Shown here piece after piece: positions 31,501-42,100 of a DNA stretch of 64,000 bases. The stretch spans positions 6,257,718 to 6,321,717 of the forward strand of contig OX345639.1 in NCBI GenBank assembly GCA_947044365.1. The letters are read 5' to 3'. This DNA comes from Petrosia ficiformis (taxonomy: Eukaryota > Porifera > Demospongiae > Haplosclerida > Petrosiidae). The notes below the pieces were generated by a model that saw only the letters and a program-made list of their open reading frames with translations, had not been told where the DNA came from and ran no database searches. Every line of letters begins with the position of its first letter. Positions within the stretch are counted from its first letter, which is position 1. The position numbers were made by a program, and so were the translations under genes.

Positions 31501-33651
31501 CAACCACACTACAGAAGTATCACTAATGACTGCAGAGACATGTACCATTACACAAAACCCTATTTACTCCTAATGAATCATACATAGTATTCTTACTGGC
31601 ATTCTCTCTGAATCTCCTCCAATACGGAAGTTCATTTCAGAACGAGCAGTCACTGCTCCATAATATTTGTCTGATGGCACTTTGATCTCTCCAAAACTGT
31701 CTCTTTCTATACGTACAGCCTATGAAATTATATCTAATATTATAACACATTATCATAGGTGTGCTAATCTAATATGGCATGTAAGGATAGATGACTCCTC
31801 TCGTGATAGGTGCTCAGAATGGTTATAATGAGGTTGTTGAGCTAGTGTTGAAGGGCAAAGTTAATAAAGCTCAAAGGGGTAACGCAACAGTTATATATAT
31901 AGCTAGTAAGACAGGGCATTCTGTTGTCATTTCTATCACTGTCATAAAGCCAGGAATGTTCTCAGCTATGCAATGCACTCCCCTAGTGTGTTTTAATGTG
32001 CACTTGGAAGATAGAATAGTGGCTGATATTGCAAAAGGGGAGTGTATTGCATAGCTGAGAACGTTCCCATCTTTATGTGTTTTAATGTACACTTGGAAGA
32101 TTGAATAACTGTTGATATTATCAAATTGTATAGCTGAGACGTTATTGCATCATCCATGCACACAATAAAGCCAGATAAACTACAATATTAGTATATCTAA
32201 CCACATCACTGGTTTAGAGTACAGTATAATAATTAATTACTTCCTTATTGCAGACAACTAAACACCCACATTTCCTTTGCTATGCTATATTTCATTAAAA
32301 ATCATACCAATTGGATTACAATATTGAGAATTGTGATATACAAGGAAGAGAGAATTAGAAAACTGACTGCTAACAGAGCTATGATACTAACCACATTATT
32401 CATTTGGAGTAGTATAATTATATAATTAGACATAACATAATTATATGCAGACAACTATTATACATTTCCTTTGCTATGCTATATTTCATTAAAAATTGTA
32501 CTAATCAAAGGAAATAGAAAAATTATAATATCGACAGTTGTGATATACAGGGATGAGAGAATTAGATAACTGACTGTTAAAAGCTTCGGTTCTGTAGGTT
32601 AGTTCCTCTGCCATCAAGGAGTCTGGTGGGTCAGATGGTAAGAGTGCCTGACTAGCTATCAAAAGGTCCTAGGTTCAATCCTCAGTCAAATCCCCGAGTT
32701 TTCTAATTCTCTCAAGCCTGCATATAATAATCCTCATGCAATCAACATTATGTATAAAAGGTTGTATAATGTACATGATATCCATTTCAGAAGTAAATGC
32801 AGACAGATATTGTGTAAAGCATTGCTATACTTTTGCCATCATAACTTGGAGCTTTGATTACGAAAACTAGCAAAGCCACCTTTGTTATAATTTGAGAAAG
32901 GAGTCCAATCAAACAGTAAAACTGGAGGTAGTGATTCCTCTTCACAGTAATCCTATTATGATGCTAATCAAAGCCATCAAACACACCAGAATACAGATAA
33001 GTGGCGAATTACAGCCAATGCACCAATTATGACATCAACAACTACTATAAAGGAAAAACAACCCCCCAGGTAGTACCCTTATGTGGATTAGTTGACACCA
33101 CACCTTTTCATCAAGTATGGCATGCATTCACACATGTGCAGTTCAGTATTCTTTTGGTACATCATAGTTCATACCATCAATACTGATTCCCAAACTAGTA
33201 TCGTATTGGAATGAAAATTTCTGGCATCACTCATCACCAGGCCTAGGGTCAATTACAATCATTGTAATCATAATCATTTACACTTTTTTAGGTAATCATA
33301 ATCGCATCTTTGTAATCGACCCCAGGCCTGCCAGTCACGTTTGAAATTAATGTCCAGCTGCCGACAAACACAACCTATTGATTTTAACTTCACATAGAAT
33401 TTGGGAATGAGGAGTGCGTAAACATACATGCATACAGACATAAGGATTGTCAGGATCTTACATAATGTCTTTTAGCAGTTAATGGATAGGTTCTAAATAG
33501 GGTTGGCCTAAGGCCTCCAAACAAACTCAGGACACGAACACTCGCCTACAGAAAATGAAAAGGGTGAACAAAGAGCTCATTTACGTATTAAACGCACTAG
33601 AACCTAGAATACCCAGTATATGTAGTTTTATTACACTCTTGTACTCACCAT
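26785..33651 (-). CDS. FH: Fumarate hydratase, class II, with mitochondrial presequence
   Basis: Seven coding exons (33649-33651, 33462-33545, 31597-31719, 30533-30646, 29237-29406, 28261-28423, 26785-27609) give 493 residues. The enzyme interconverts fumarate and malate in the TCA cycle. Hallmarks are [52 protein letters not shown] and the superfamily signature [11 protein letters not shown] at about 346-356. Exon 2 encodes a basic, hydroxylated leader ([20 protein letters not shown]) typical of mitochondrial import. The start ATG stands alone at the end of the first exon before GTGAGT; no other upstream ATG extends the frame. The large last exon (825 nt) holds most of the catalytic core. 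Introns carry MITEs, two fold-back elements and an ankyrin relic. Confidence 0.97.
28051..28102. mobile_element. 52-bp mini-MITE, CAGGCYTGGG family
   Basis: CAGGCTTGGGATCAA and TTGACCCCAAGCCT are inverted ends just 52 bp apart. The same ends flank 33238-33330. FH intron. Confidence 0.7.
28537..28588. repeat. (TA)n microsatellite
   Basis: Pure TA run in the FH intron upstream of exon 28261-28423. Confidence 0.95.
28960..29212 (-). mobile_element. MITE family A, copy A7
   Basis: Reverse orientation, starting AAAGGTCATTCATGTTCACC. The distal end GAGGACATTGTAAATAAAG is diverged. It stops about 25 bp from FH exon 29237-29406, so it sits at the splice donor side of that exon. Confidence 0.88.
29635..29845 (+). 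mobile_element. MITE family A, copy A8, next to repeat family C
   Basis: Starts AAAGTCTGTTCGAATTCAC directly after family C sequence and lacks its right end. Family C resumes at 29945-30245 with TTTTAGTTAACTAAA motifs, suggesting insertion beside or into a C element. Confidence 0.8.
30283..30452 (-). mobile_element. hAT-type MITE family B, copy B4
   Basis: Reverse copy, CAGTGTTTCCTCC to GGGGAAACAATG, with internal ATAAAACAGTGTTTTGCAGC. FH intron, about 80 bp from exon 30533-30646. Confidence 0.85.
30689..30884. mobile_element. Fold-back MITE with ~75-bp terminal inverted repeats
   Basis: AGAGAAGGAATGTGTCAAAT on the left pairs with ATTTGACACTCTCCTTCTCT on the right. Pairing continues through TACTGTGTGTAA and TGTGACAGTCATGTGA, leaving about 45 bp of spacer. 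It begins about 40 bp upstream of FH exon 30533-30646. Confidence 0.9.
31216..31445 (+). mobile_element. Possible hAT-type element with GGGTTGGGCGATA end
   Basis: The left end TAGGGTTGGGCGATATTA resembles a widespread animal hAT-MITE terminus, and the interior repeats ACGATAATATTGGCAGACC-type sequence. The right terminus is not convincing, so this is a fragment at best. FH intron. Confidence 0.45.
31791..31935 (+). pseudogene. Ankyrin-repeat relic inside FH intron
   Basis: Plus-strand translation gives [20 protein letters not shown] and then [13 protein letters not shown], matching the TPL..A...GH..VV..LL ankyrin consensus for about one and a half repeats. There is a deletion between them (the usual ADVN linker reads KVN), and no splice-compatible neighbours. 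It is most likely a decayed fragment of a larger ankyrin gene, antisense to FH. Confidence 0.65.
31953..32067. mobile_element. Short fold-back with ~32-bp arms
   Basis: GGAATGTTCTCAGCTATGCA at 31953 is inverted as TGCATAGCTGAGAACGTTCC ending at 32067, with the pairing continuing through the ACTCCCCT/AGGGGAGT segment. The internal GTGTTTTAATG..CACTTGG block is repeated directly just outside (about 32078-32120). It lies right after the ankyrin relic. Confidence 0.85.
32615..32700 (+). repeat. tRNA-like sequence, probable SINE head
   Basis: A-box-like GGGTCAGATGGTAAGAGTGC and B-box-like GGTTCAATCC about 40 bp apart. The stems are too imperfect for a tRNA gene. It is similar in layout to the minus-strand copy at 14553-14633. 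FH intron 2. Confidence 0.6.
33238..33330. mobile_element. 93-bp mini-MITE, CAGGCYTGGG family
   Basis: CAGGCCTAGGGTCAATTAC and GTAATCGACCCCAGGCCTG are 19-bp inverted ends with 3 mismatches. The interior is GTAATCATAATC repeats. No exact target duplication. Related to 28051-28102. Confidence 0.75.
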
Positions 33652-34055
33652 CTTCCTGAATGACCACACCCTTTATGAAAATTTTGTAAATAAAATTTAA
33701 AATACATCTATAATTATAATGTGTTTGTGTTATCCTAAAGCCGTTCATGATCCCTTAGCTTTAATCATTTCACAGAGACCCAGCAAAAACTGTACATTAT
33801 GACCAGAGTGAATATACATACGTACATAGCTAGCTACATGCAACACCTTCAAAATTTTCAATGAAATATTAATTTTGTAATAATTATTATAATAAACATA
33901 ATAATTATGAAGATTTGTTAAATGGTGTGAAAGTTCATATAATATGCATTGTATGTATATGCAGTGTGAAACGTCGAACCCTGAAAGGACCAAACTGTGA
34001 AATTTGTGTATTATATATATAAATCAAAAATAAATTACTAGTTTACAAATACATA
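33652..34055. other. Spacer upstream of FH
   Basis: About 400 bp between the FH start codon and the stop of the next minus-strand gene. It should hold the FH promoter and 5' UTR plus the neighbour's 3' UTR. No distinct motif recognised. Confidence 0.6.
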
Positions 34056-35359
34056 CTATGATAGTTGTCCTTCTTTTGTTGATGTGGATAACGTATGTCC
34101 TCTTGATGGAACCATATACTCTTCAGTGGGTTCCAAAGTTGCGAAATTCAACTCTTTATATGGTCGCCATGGGATTTGACCTGCTAGACGTGGAGTCATA
34201 TAATGGGGTTCGAATTCATAATCTGATTTGTCCAACAATTCTTTTGACAGAAATGTCATGTTGCTTATGCCTAGGCCTGGAGATCTTACATCAGTGATAA
34301 TTGTCTTTTTTGGATCTGGACTGGTCGGTACATTCTGTCTTTGTGGTTTAGGTTTAGTTTCTGGAGGTGGAGGCTTATTTAAATCTGAAGGTGATGTTAC
34401 AGGAGGTGGAGAAAATGGAATCTCTTGTTTTGATAGTATATTAGCTAATCTCATTGTAGCAGCGTTTTCATAATCAAAAGTATCTCCTTCATCTGATGTA
34501 AGCAGATTTGAGTCAGTAGTTTTAGTGAATGTACTGTGTGTTTGTGTAATTGGCAGTTGCACACCCATTGGAATCTGTGTATGTACAACATGAGACTCCA
34601 TGCCATCTTGATTCTGTTTAGTTAGAGCATCAACTATATTTTCATTTGCATTGAAAGATTGGGAATTCATTTTGAGATAGAGCGGATTATTTACATCACT
34701 GACTGAATCAGTATCATCAGTTGAGTCATCATTTTGTACACCAGAAAACAAAGATGGATTTGGAAGACTTACTGACCTAACCTTAGCTTCTGGATATGTT
34801 GAATTGTCATTGATATTTATTCTATCTACACCTGAAACCTGCAATTTTTGTTGTGATCTGAAAGTATTTGTTGAGACCATGTGACGTTCATCTGGAACAA
34901 CATCTTTCTCATGCTCTTCTTGCTTAGACAAAGACACCAGATAGGCATCAGCACCATTAGCTAAGGTACATGAAAATGATATAATAATTATAATGGACAT
35001 TGTTGCTTTCTTCTAACAATTTACCTACCTGAGGGAATACTGACTATTTTCTTACTTCTTTTTCGGAAACAAATTATACAAAGACACACTATTAAGAGAA
35101 ATATCAGGCAACAGGAAAGAATCGTAGTGACCAAGAATACATAAATGAGTGATACCATTTCATCATGTGTTACTGGCAAAAAAAAATTAGTGTCTCCTTG
35201 TTCATTTGTGGTTGATGGTGCAGATGGTGCAGATGATGTAAGGTAGCTAGGAAAACAAGTAGCAACACTAGTAACTGTTGTAGTAACAGTTATATGGGTA
35301 GTTTTAGTAACTACATACGAATAATCATCAGCTATTGAACTCATATACTCATTCATCAT
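34056..35359 (-). CDS. Single-pass membrane protein with SH2/SH3-ligand-like tail (adaptor candidate)
   Basis: Coding exons 35029-35359 and 34056-34960 give 411 residues from the first ATG of an ATGATG pair. An upstream exon at about 36140-36180 (ending CTGTCAG before GTGAGT) splices in phase to 35367 and may be 5' UTR or encode a missing N terminus. Residues 16-65 are Thr/Ser-rich and mucin-like. Residues 69-98 are a strong membrane span, followed by FRKRSKK, which places the ~310-residue tail in the cytosol. The tail has no domain I recognise but carries tyrosines in SH2-ligand-like contexts: NNPLYLKM (205), FDYENAA (274, YxN), YEFEPHYMTP (358, 364) and EEYMVPS (392). It also has a proline cluster with PPPPETKPKPQRQ (307-319). 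There is no signal peptide from this start, so a type III topology or unseen first exon is needed. Function is inferred only from motifs; no family is named. Confidence 0.8.
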
Positions 35360-35414
35360 GATTGTATCTGTAAAAATACAAAGTACAGTAACTATACTTG
35401 AGCAATTTAATTCT

Positions 35415-35653
35415 GAAGTGTTCACATTCACAACGACTTCAAAATGAGGATGTAATCATTGTAATAAATTATAATGTAGGCCTATACTTTAAGGTTAATA
35501 CTGTAAGAAGTAATGGATTAAAATTTGACAAACACAAAAAAAAACAGGAAGGATAATTATCTGGAAATGGTGCAGGTAAAAAAGATTATTGGTCATCCCA
35601 TTCTAAAGTTATGAACACATTTCTGTGGTGACGGTGAATGCGAATGACCTTTA
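35415..35653 (+). mobile_element. MITE family A, copy A9
   Basis: AAGTGTTCACATTCACAACG to GTGAATGCGAATGACC, nearly full length. It sits in the intron just upstream of membrane-protein exon 35029-35367. Confidence 0.88.
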
Positions 35654-36189
35654 TTCAATTTAGCTGTTACTTATCTTATATTTATATCCATATACTAAGA
35701 TTGCTAATGAGCAAATAGTTATCCATTTCATATCCAATATTTGTGTGCTTTATAACAGTGTAAATAATTTAAATTGTCCATACTGCAGTATACTGGCTAT
35801 CACACAAGACAGCTCAGCAACACAGGGAAGGTTAATTATAATATCTATCTTTATGCAGTGTGCAGGTTTAAGAGCTCTAGTTGCACTTGCATGTCATACC
35901 ACATTATATGGACATATATACAAGCTAATCCATTAACAAAATTAATAATACTCATAATTTTGGATGCTAAGACAAGTACTAAAATTCCATTACAGAACAG
36001 GTAATTTATTTTTGCAGTGCTACAAGTAGTTTTTTTATTGTTCAAACCGATCATGCAAGTTTTGCTTATCCAATATCAATAAATAAATACATAAAATCAT
36101 AACAGATTAAGTGATGATAATAATACATAAAAATTTAGATTTCTAACTCACCTGACAGTACACTGCAGTTGCTCAATTCAACTTGAAGT

Positions 36190-37301
36190 GTGTCTGATGT
36201 CAGAACATGTCACTATTTATTGCAAACTTCCAAACATGTGGGTTGCCAAGCATAATATAGGTTTCCCACATAAACAGATTATATAGATAATCAGTTTGTT
36301 GATAATAAAACTAATATTAATAATATGCAAGTTGCATTACATTAGTTATATATACAACTTATATACTACCAAAACAACTGTTTGATGTGGTTTGGTATAA
36401 GTATTTGGTATAAGTATATTAAAAAATCAATTTGTTAAATCATAGCTTGAGATCTGTTTGACACATGTGCATGTGGATATATCCTTTCAAGTAGTACAGT
36501 GAAACTAAGGACACCACTGAAATGAGGACACCCCTGTATCAAGGACACTTACAAATGTTCATAACATATGCTTTATAGTATAAATTCACCACTGAAATGA
36601 GGATACCCTTGTAATCAGGACTCTCATATTTTCCCAAGGGTGTCCAGAAAAGAGGGGTTCCAGTGAAGTCATACTTAACAAGATAAGTATTTATAGTACT
36701 AATCATCAATGTCACATGTTAGTTTAGTTTCACACACAACAACAACTACATGTTGCTTTATGTAACGTTCAATTATCAAATATTGTTTTAATATATATAG
36801 CCTTGTGAGATTTAGTTCATTTCTTACTATAATAATATAGTAAATTATGTTACTTAATAATGAGGATGTCTTAATAAAAGAATAGTCAATGAATTTCAAT
36901 TTTTTATCAGACATGAGGAATATGACCCTCATGTATAATGACATCAATTCACTTCTTCATAGATGTTACAAAAAATTGTTGTTAATACACTAACTATTCA
37001 ACTCAAAATATACTAACTATTATATAGTATACTAACTATTAATATACTAAGAAAATAAACCACTAATATATATTTATTGGGTATTAGCCTATAGGATTCA
37101 GTGGCAATTAAAAAATATTTTAGAATTACTATTAATTAACAGTGAAAAAAAACGTTTTCATAAAACTGCACCACTTTAAAATTATAGACCAAGCCAGAAC
37201 TTAACTTTTGTATTTAGGAATGAACTCCTGTCTTCATATGATAATTCCATAAACATATTGACAATTATCATTATGAAAAGAAACAATATTACTTCACATG
37301 A
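36190..37301. other. Spacer membrane-protein gene / MRM2
   Basis: About 1.1 kb of AT-rich sequence. At 36497-36675 a degenerate element with ACAGTGAAACTAAGGACACC and GGGGTTCCAGTG ends resembles 13880-14010 and contains a partial internal direct repeat. No gene seen; the membrane-protein promoter should lie near 36200. Confidence 0.5.
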
Positions 37302-39082
37302 TCATACTGTGACATCCTGTCTATAATTTTGTGAGACTAAATATATTTCTGAGGATTCCTTACGAGTTGACTTCAGCCTACACTCCTGAACATTACCAAA
37401 TATGACATTAAGATCATCTTTGAAACCTAATAATAGCAGGAAAGTGGTAATTCATATGGTAATGGAAATACCCTTCTGTAATGTTAAATTATACAAGCAC
37501 ATTAGTTGTGTTATAAATGCATTTATATAGCACATGTACAAACACTAATGTTGATTTAGTAAACATTTAATAACTGAAGAGTTTACTATAACTACATGGA
37601 ATATCATTACAGAGTTAATTAGTGGACATAATTTGTTTACAGTGATTCTTAAACTAAGAAGTAAACTACATAAAAGCCCTCTAATAATATGAACTAATTA
37701 TACAGATCTATATAATGAATCTTATTAAATACATACGATTTAGTAGAAATCCCTGCCAGAGTTTACAGACAAACGTTCCTCCACTTCTTAAACATCTCTT
37801 TGAAATCTCAAATGCAATGTAACCAAGTTCCTGACAAACCATTGTATATGGGATATGATATAATATTGTAAGTACATATGTATGAATATTGACCACTGAC
37901 TGACCATGATTCTTTGGTGATCTAGTTCCTGTATGCCTGAAGCATTTGGAGCCATATCACTAAACAAATGAAACTGTACTAATATATATAAATACATACA
38001 TACATACATACATACATACATACATACATACATACATACATACATGCATACATACATACATACATACATACATGCATACGTGCATACATGCATATATACA
38101 TACATACATACATACATACATACATACATACATACATACATACATACATACATACATACATTAGGTTTCTGTTTCTTAAATATCACTATTAAAAACCACA
38201 AACTGTTCATTGCCAATTCTATTATATTACACTAAGCGATTCAATCCGAAGTGTCAAAAGTGAAAGAAATTATAGTATTCGTTCAAATATGTACATCAAT
38301 GTACAGTTAGGTGGAAAGTATGTGGTGTTCCAGTGCTCTTTGAACATTTGCCAAATTGGCTTTGAAGTAAATTGATATCGTTACCTCATTACTACATCAG
38401 CTTTTCTGTTGTGTAGAAATTTATAAATTCTTTCCTGTACATACAGATCTGTTATATCTGAATTATCCATAATATATACACCAGAAAGAGAGTCCATGGC
38501 TATAAATGACATACCATCATATAAAAATTATTATTATTAACCAAAATAATACAACTGAGGTGATCTGCAGTGTACATGTAAAGTATACTATAACCACCAC
38601 AATCTGTTATTACATGAAAATCAGTATGTATATTTTATGTCATTGACATACAGTTTTATATACTAAATACCTCCAATATCTACTGCTAATACTATTCCAT
38701 GTTCCAGGTTTGCTACATAATGAAGTGTTTATAGTGACCACAAATTATTATCAAATTATACAAACAGATACTACTACTTGATGTTCCAGACACCAATACA
38801 TTAATTAACACCCACACTTAATGTATTATATAATCATTGTTACACCACAGATACCCACCTGACAAGTAAACTGACCTATATCATTAGTAGTAGTAAACTG
38901 ATCAGTTCCAATTCGATGAGAAGCCACCTGTGACCAAGCTCCTAGAGTAATCATTGAAGTGTTATAGTTTTTTGGCTCCAAGCCATTTGTAACTGTACCC
39001 ACTTAAAGTGTAGGCATATATTACTATAGTATAATTATATTACTATGTAGGTATATGCGCGCATGTACGATTACTACTAACG

Positions 39083-39117
<35 letters not shown>

Positions 39118-42100
39118 TTACATGTACTACTAATGTTATTAATAGGTATATGCTCGCATGTATGATTGCATCATCATTATTATCATTACATATGTACATG
39201 TACTACTAATGAGGTATATACACGTATGACTACTACAAATGTCATATTATTATTATATATGTACATGTACTACTGTTATTATTAAGTATATGTACACAAG
39301 TATGATTACTACTAATGTCATATTATTATATATGTACATGTACTACTAATGTTACTATATTAGTACTACTAATGTCATATTATTATTGTATATGTACATG
39401 TACTACTAATGTTATTATTAGGTATATGTACATATGACTACTACTAATGTCATATTATTATTATATATGTACATGTACTACTAATGTTATTATTAGGTAT
39501 ATGTACGTATGACTACCACTAATGTCATATTATTATTATATATGTACATGTACTACTAATCTTATTATTAGGTATATGTACGTATGACTACTACTAATGT
39601 CATATTATTATTATATATGTACATGTACTACTAATGTTATTATTAGGTATATGTACGTATGACTACTACAAATGTCATATTATTATTATATATGTACATG
39701 TACTACTAATCTTATTATTAGGTATATGTACGTATGACTACTACTAATGTCATATTATTATTATATATGTACATGTACTACTAATGTTATTATTAGGTAT
39801 ATGTACGTATGACTACTACAAATGTCATATTATTATTATATATGTACATGTACTACTAATGTTATTATTAGGTATATGTACGTATGACTACTACTAATGT
39901 CATATTATTATTATATATGTACATGTACTACTAATGTTATTATTAGGTATATGTACGTATGACTACTACTAATGTCATATTATTATTATATATGTACATG
40001 TACTACTAATGTTATTATTAGGTATATGTACGTATGACTACTACTAATGTCCATATTATTATTATATATGTACATGTACTACTAATGTTATTATTAACAA
40101 TACATGTACATGTACTAACTAATATCATTATTAGGTTCATACACATGTACATGTATTACTAATAATTATATACATGTACATGTACTAACTAATGGTATAT
40201 ATATATATATATACACATGTACATGTACTACTAATATCATTATTAATGTACACATACATGGGATGAGCACTTTTGTGCTTGTGCTTAAGTGCTTTAAGCA
40301 TACTTTTGCAGTACTTGAAGGCAATCTTAAGAATCTTTCTGGGTAAAGTGCTTGTGCATGTAACAATAATCTCATTCACAAAAAAAAATATTTTTTTTTT
40401 TGCTTAGAAGTGTGCTTTCAAGATGCTTCAGCTTGTGTTTCCACCTGTTAAAATACATGAGCAGTTTGCAGCCTCAAGACTTTACTGAGATTATGCTCAA
40501 GTACTTTTTAAAGTACTTCACCTCATGTCTGATATGTACACATGTACATGTACTACCAATGTCATTATTATTATACATGTACAGTTGTACACATTTACTA
40601 CTAACGTCATAAATGTACATGTACTCATTATTAGGTATATGTACACATGTACTAACATCATTATTATTATAAATGTACATGTACTCATTATTAGGTATAT
40701 GTACACATGTACATGTACTACTAACGTCATTATTATTATAAATGTACATGTACTCATTATTAGGTATATGTACACATGTACATGTACTACTAACGTCATT
40801 ATTATCATAAATGTACATGTACTCATTATTAGGTATATGTACACATGTACATGTACTACTAACGTCATTATTATTATAAATGTACATGTACTCATTATTA
40901 GGTATATGTACACATGTACATGTACTACTAACGTCATTATTATCATAAATGTACATGTACTCATTATTAGGTATATGTACACATGTACATGTACTACTAA
41001 CGTCATTATTATTATAAATGTACATGTACTCATTATCAGGTATATATACACATGTACATGTACTACTAACGTCATTATTATTATAAATGTACATGTACTC
41101 ATTATTATGTACATGTACACACGTGCATGTACTACTAATGTCATCATGTACTACATTGATACAGTACACAGAAATGCAGAGACATTATATAGTGCTATCA
41201 GGACCTTTTCAGGGTAGACCAGAAAGACTAAAGATTCCTCTTTGAACCATAGGCTCTAGTTCTTGATGAGTTAACATAAACCCAACAAGGAGATTCAGCT
41301 ATTACTGAGTGCATTTTATCAAGATATAGAGATATTGTTTGTGATTTCTATCTAAAGATAGTAACTGCAGTGCAGCGATATTCCTAATAACAATTATGAT
41401 TGATTACTGAAAATGATAGTTGTATATGACAGATAATATAGGAATGTAATTATAGGAATGTAATTATAGGAAATTAATTGTGATAGGATATAAGCTGTAA
41501 TTGCCTCAACACTGATATACATGTATACAGACTCAGTGTTACTCTAAACAGTAGTTATTCTTTATTTCAAATGCTTATAGATCTCTCCAGAGTCTCTATC
41601 AAAGGCTATTCCCAAGAGCACTATATATTAACATGGTCAAATGAAAACCTAGTGTTTAGAATCACTGATAATTTTATTAATAGCGTGTATTCTGACAAAC
41701 TTTAATAGCAGTGTGTGAAATGTGGAAGGAGTACTTCAGCGAGAATCTGTGTACTAAGACTAGAGTTACACTTTTTTAGAGCCTCAGAGTACACAGAATG
41801 GCAAGGACTATAGTCCTATCAGGAGCTTTTTAGGATTTAATAGAAATGTTGATTCACACTATGGCAGCTTGTTGTGTTTACGTCAAAACATATTTTCTGT
41901 ACAGCATTAGATATTAGATTTAGTATGTACAGTGCTTGAAATAACATTCAGCAATAGGCCTTTTTCCAGACATTTTGGCTCTTTGTCCTGACAAAATTGC
42001 ATTTGACTGGACAAATTGTCTAATGAATAATATATTCACAGCAAGGTTAATTATCACTCAAGAGCAGTTATGGTCTATAGTGGATTATTTCTATATCTCA

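Noticed and set aside
37788..38216. Minus-strand frame of Met-Tyr-Val-Cys repeats joined to MAPNASG
   Set aside because: The first part is (CATA)n read-through; only 37905-37959 is a real MRM2 exon, bounded by an acceptor.
40474..41217. Long open frames on both strands (over 200 codons)
   Set aside because: They follow a 69-bp tandem repeat, a multiple of three without stops; the peptides are pure repeat products.
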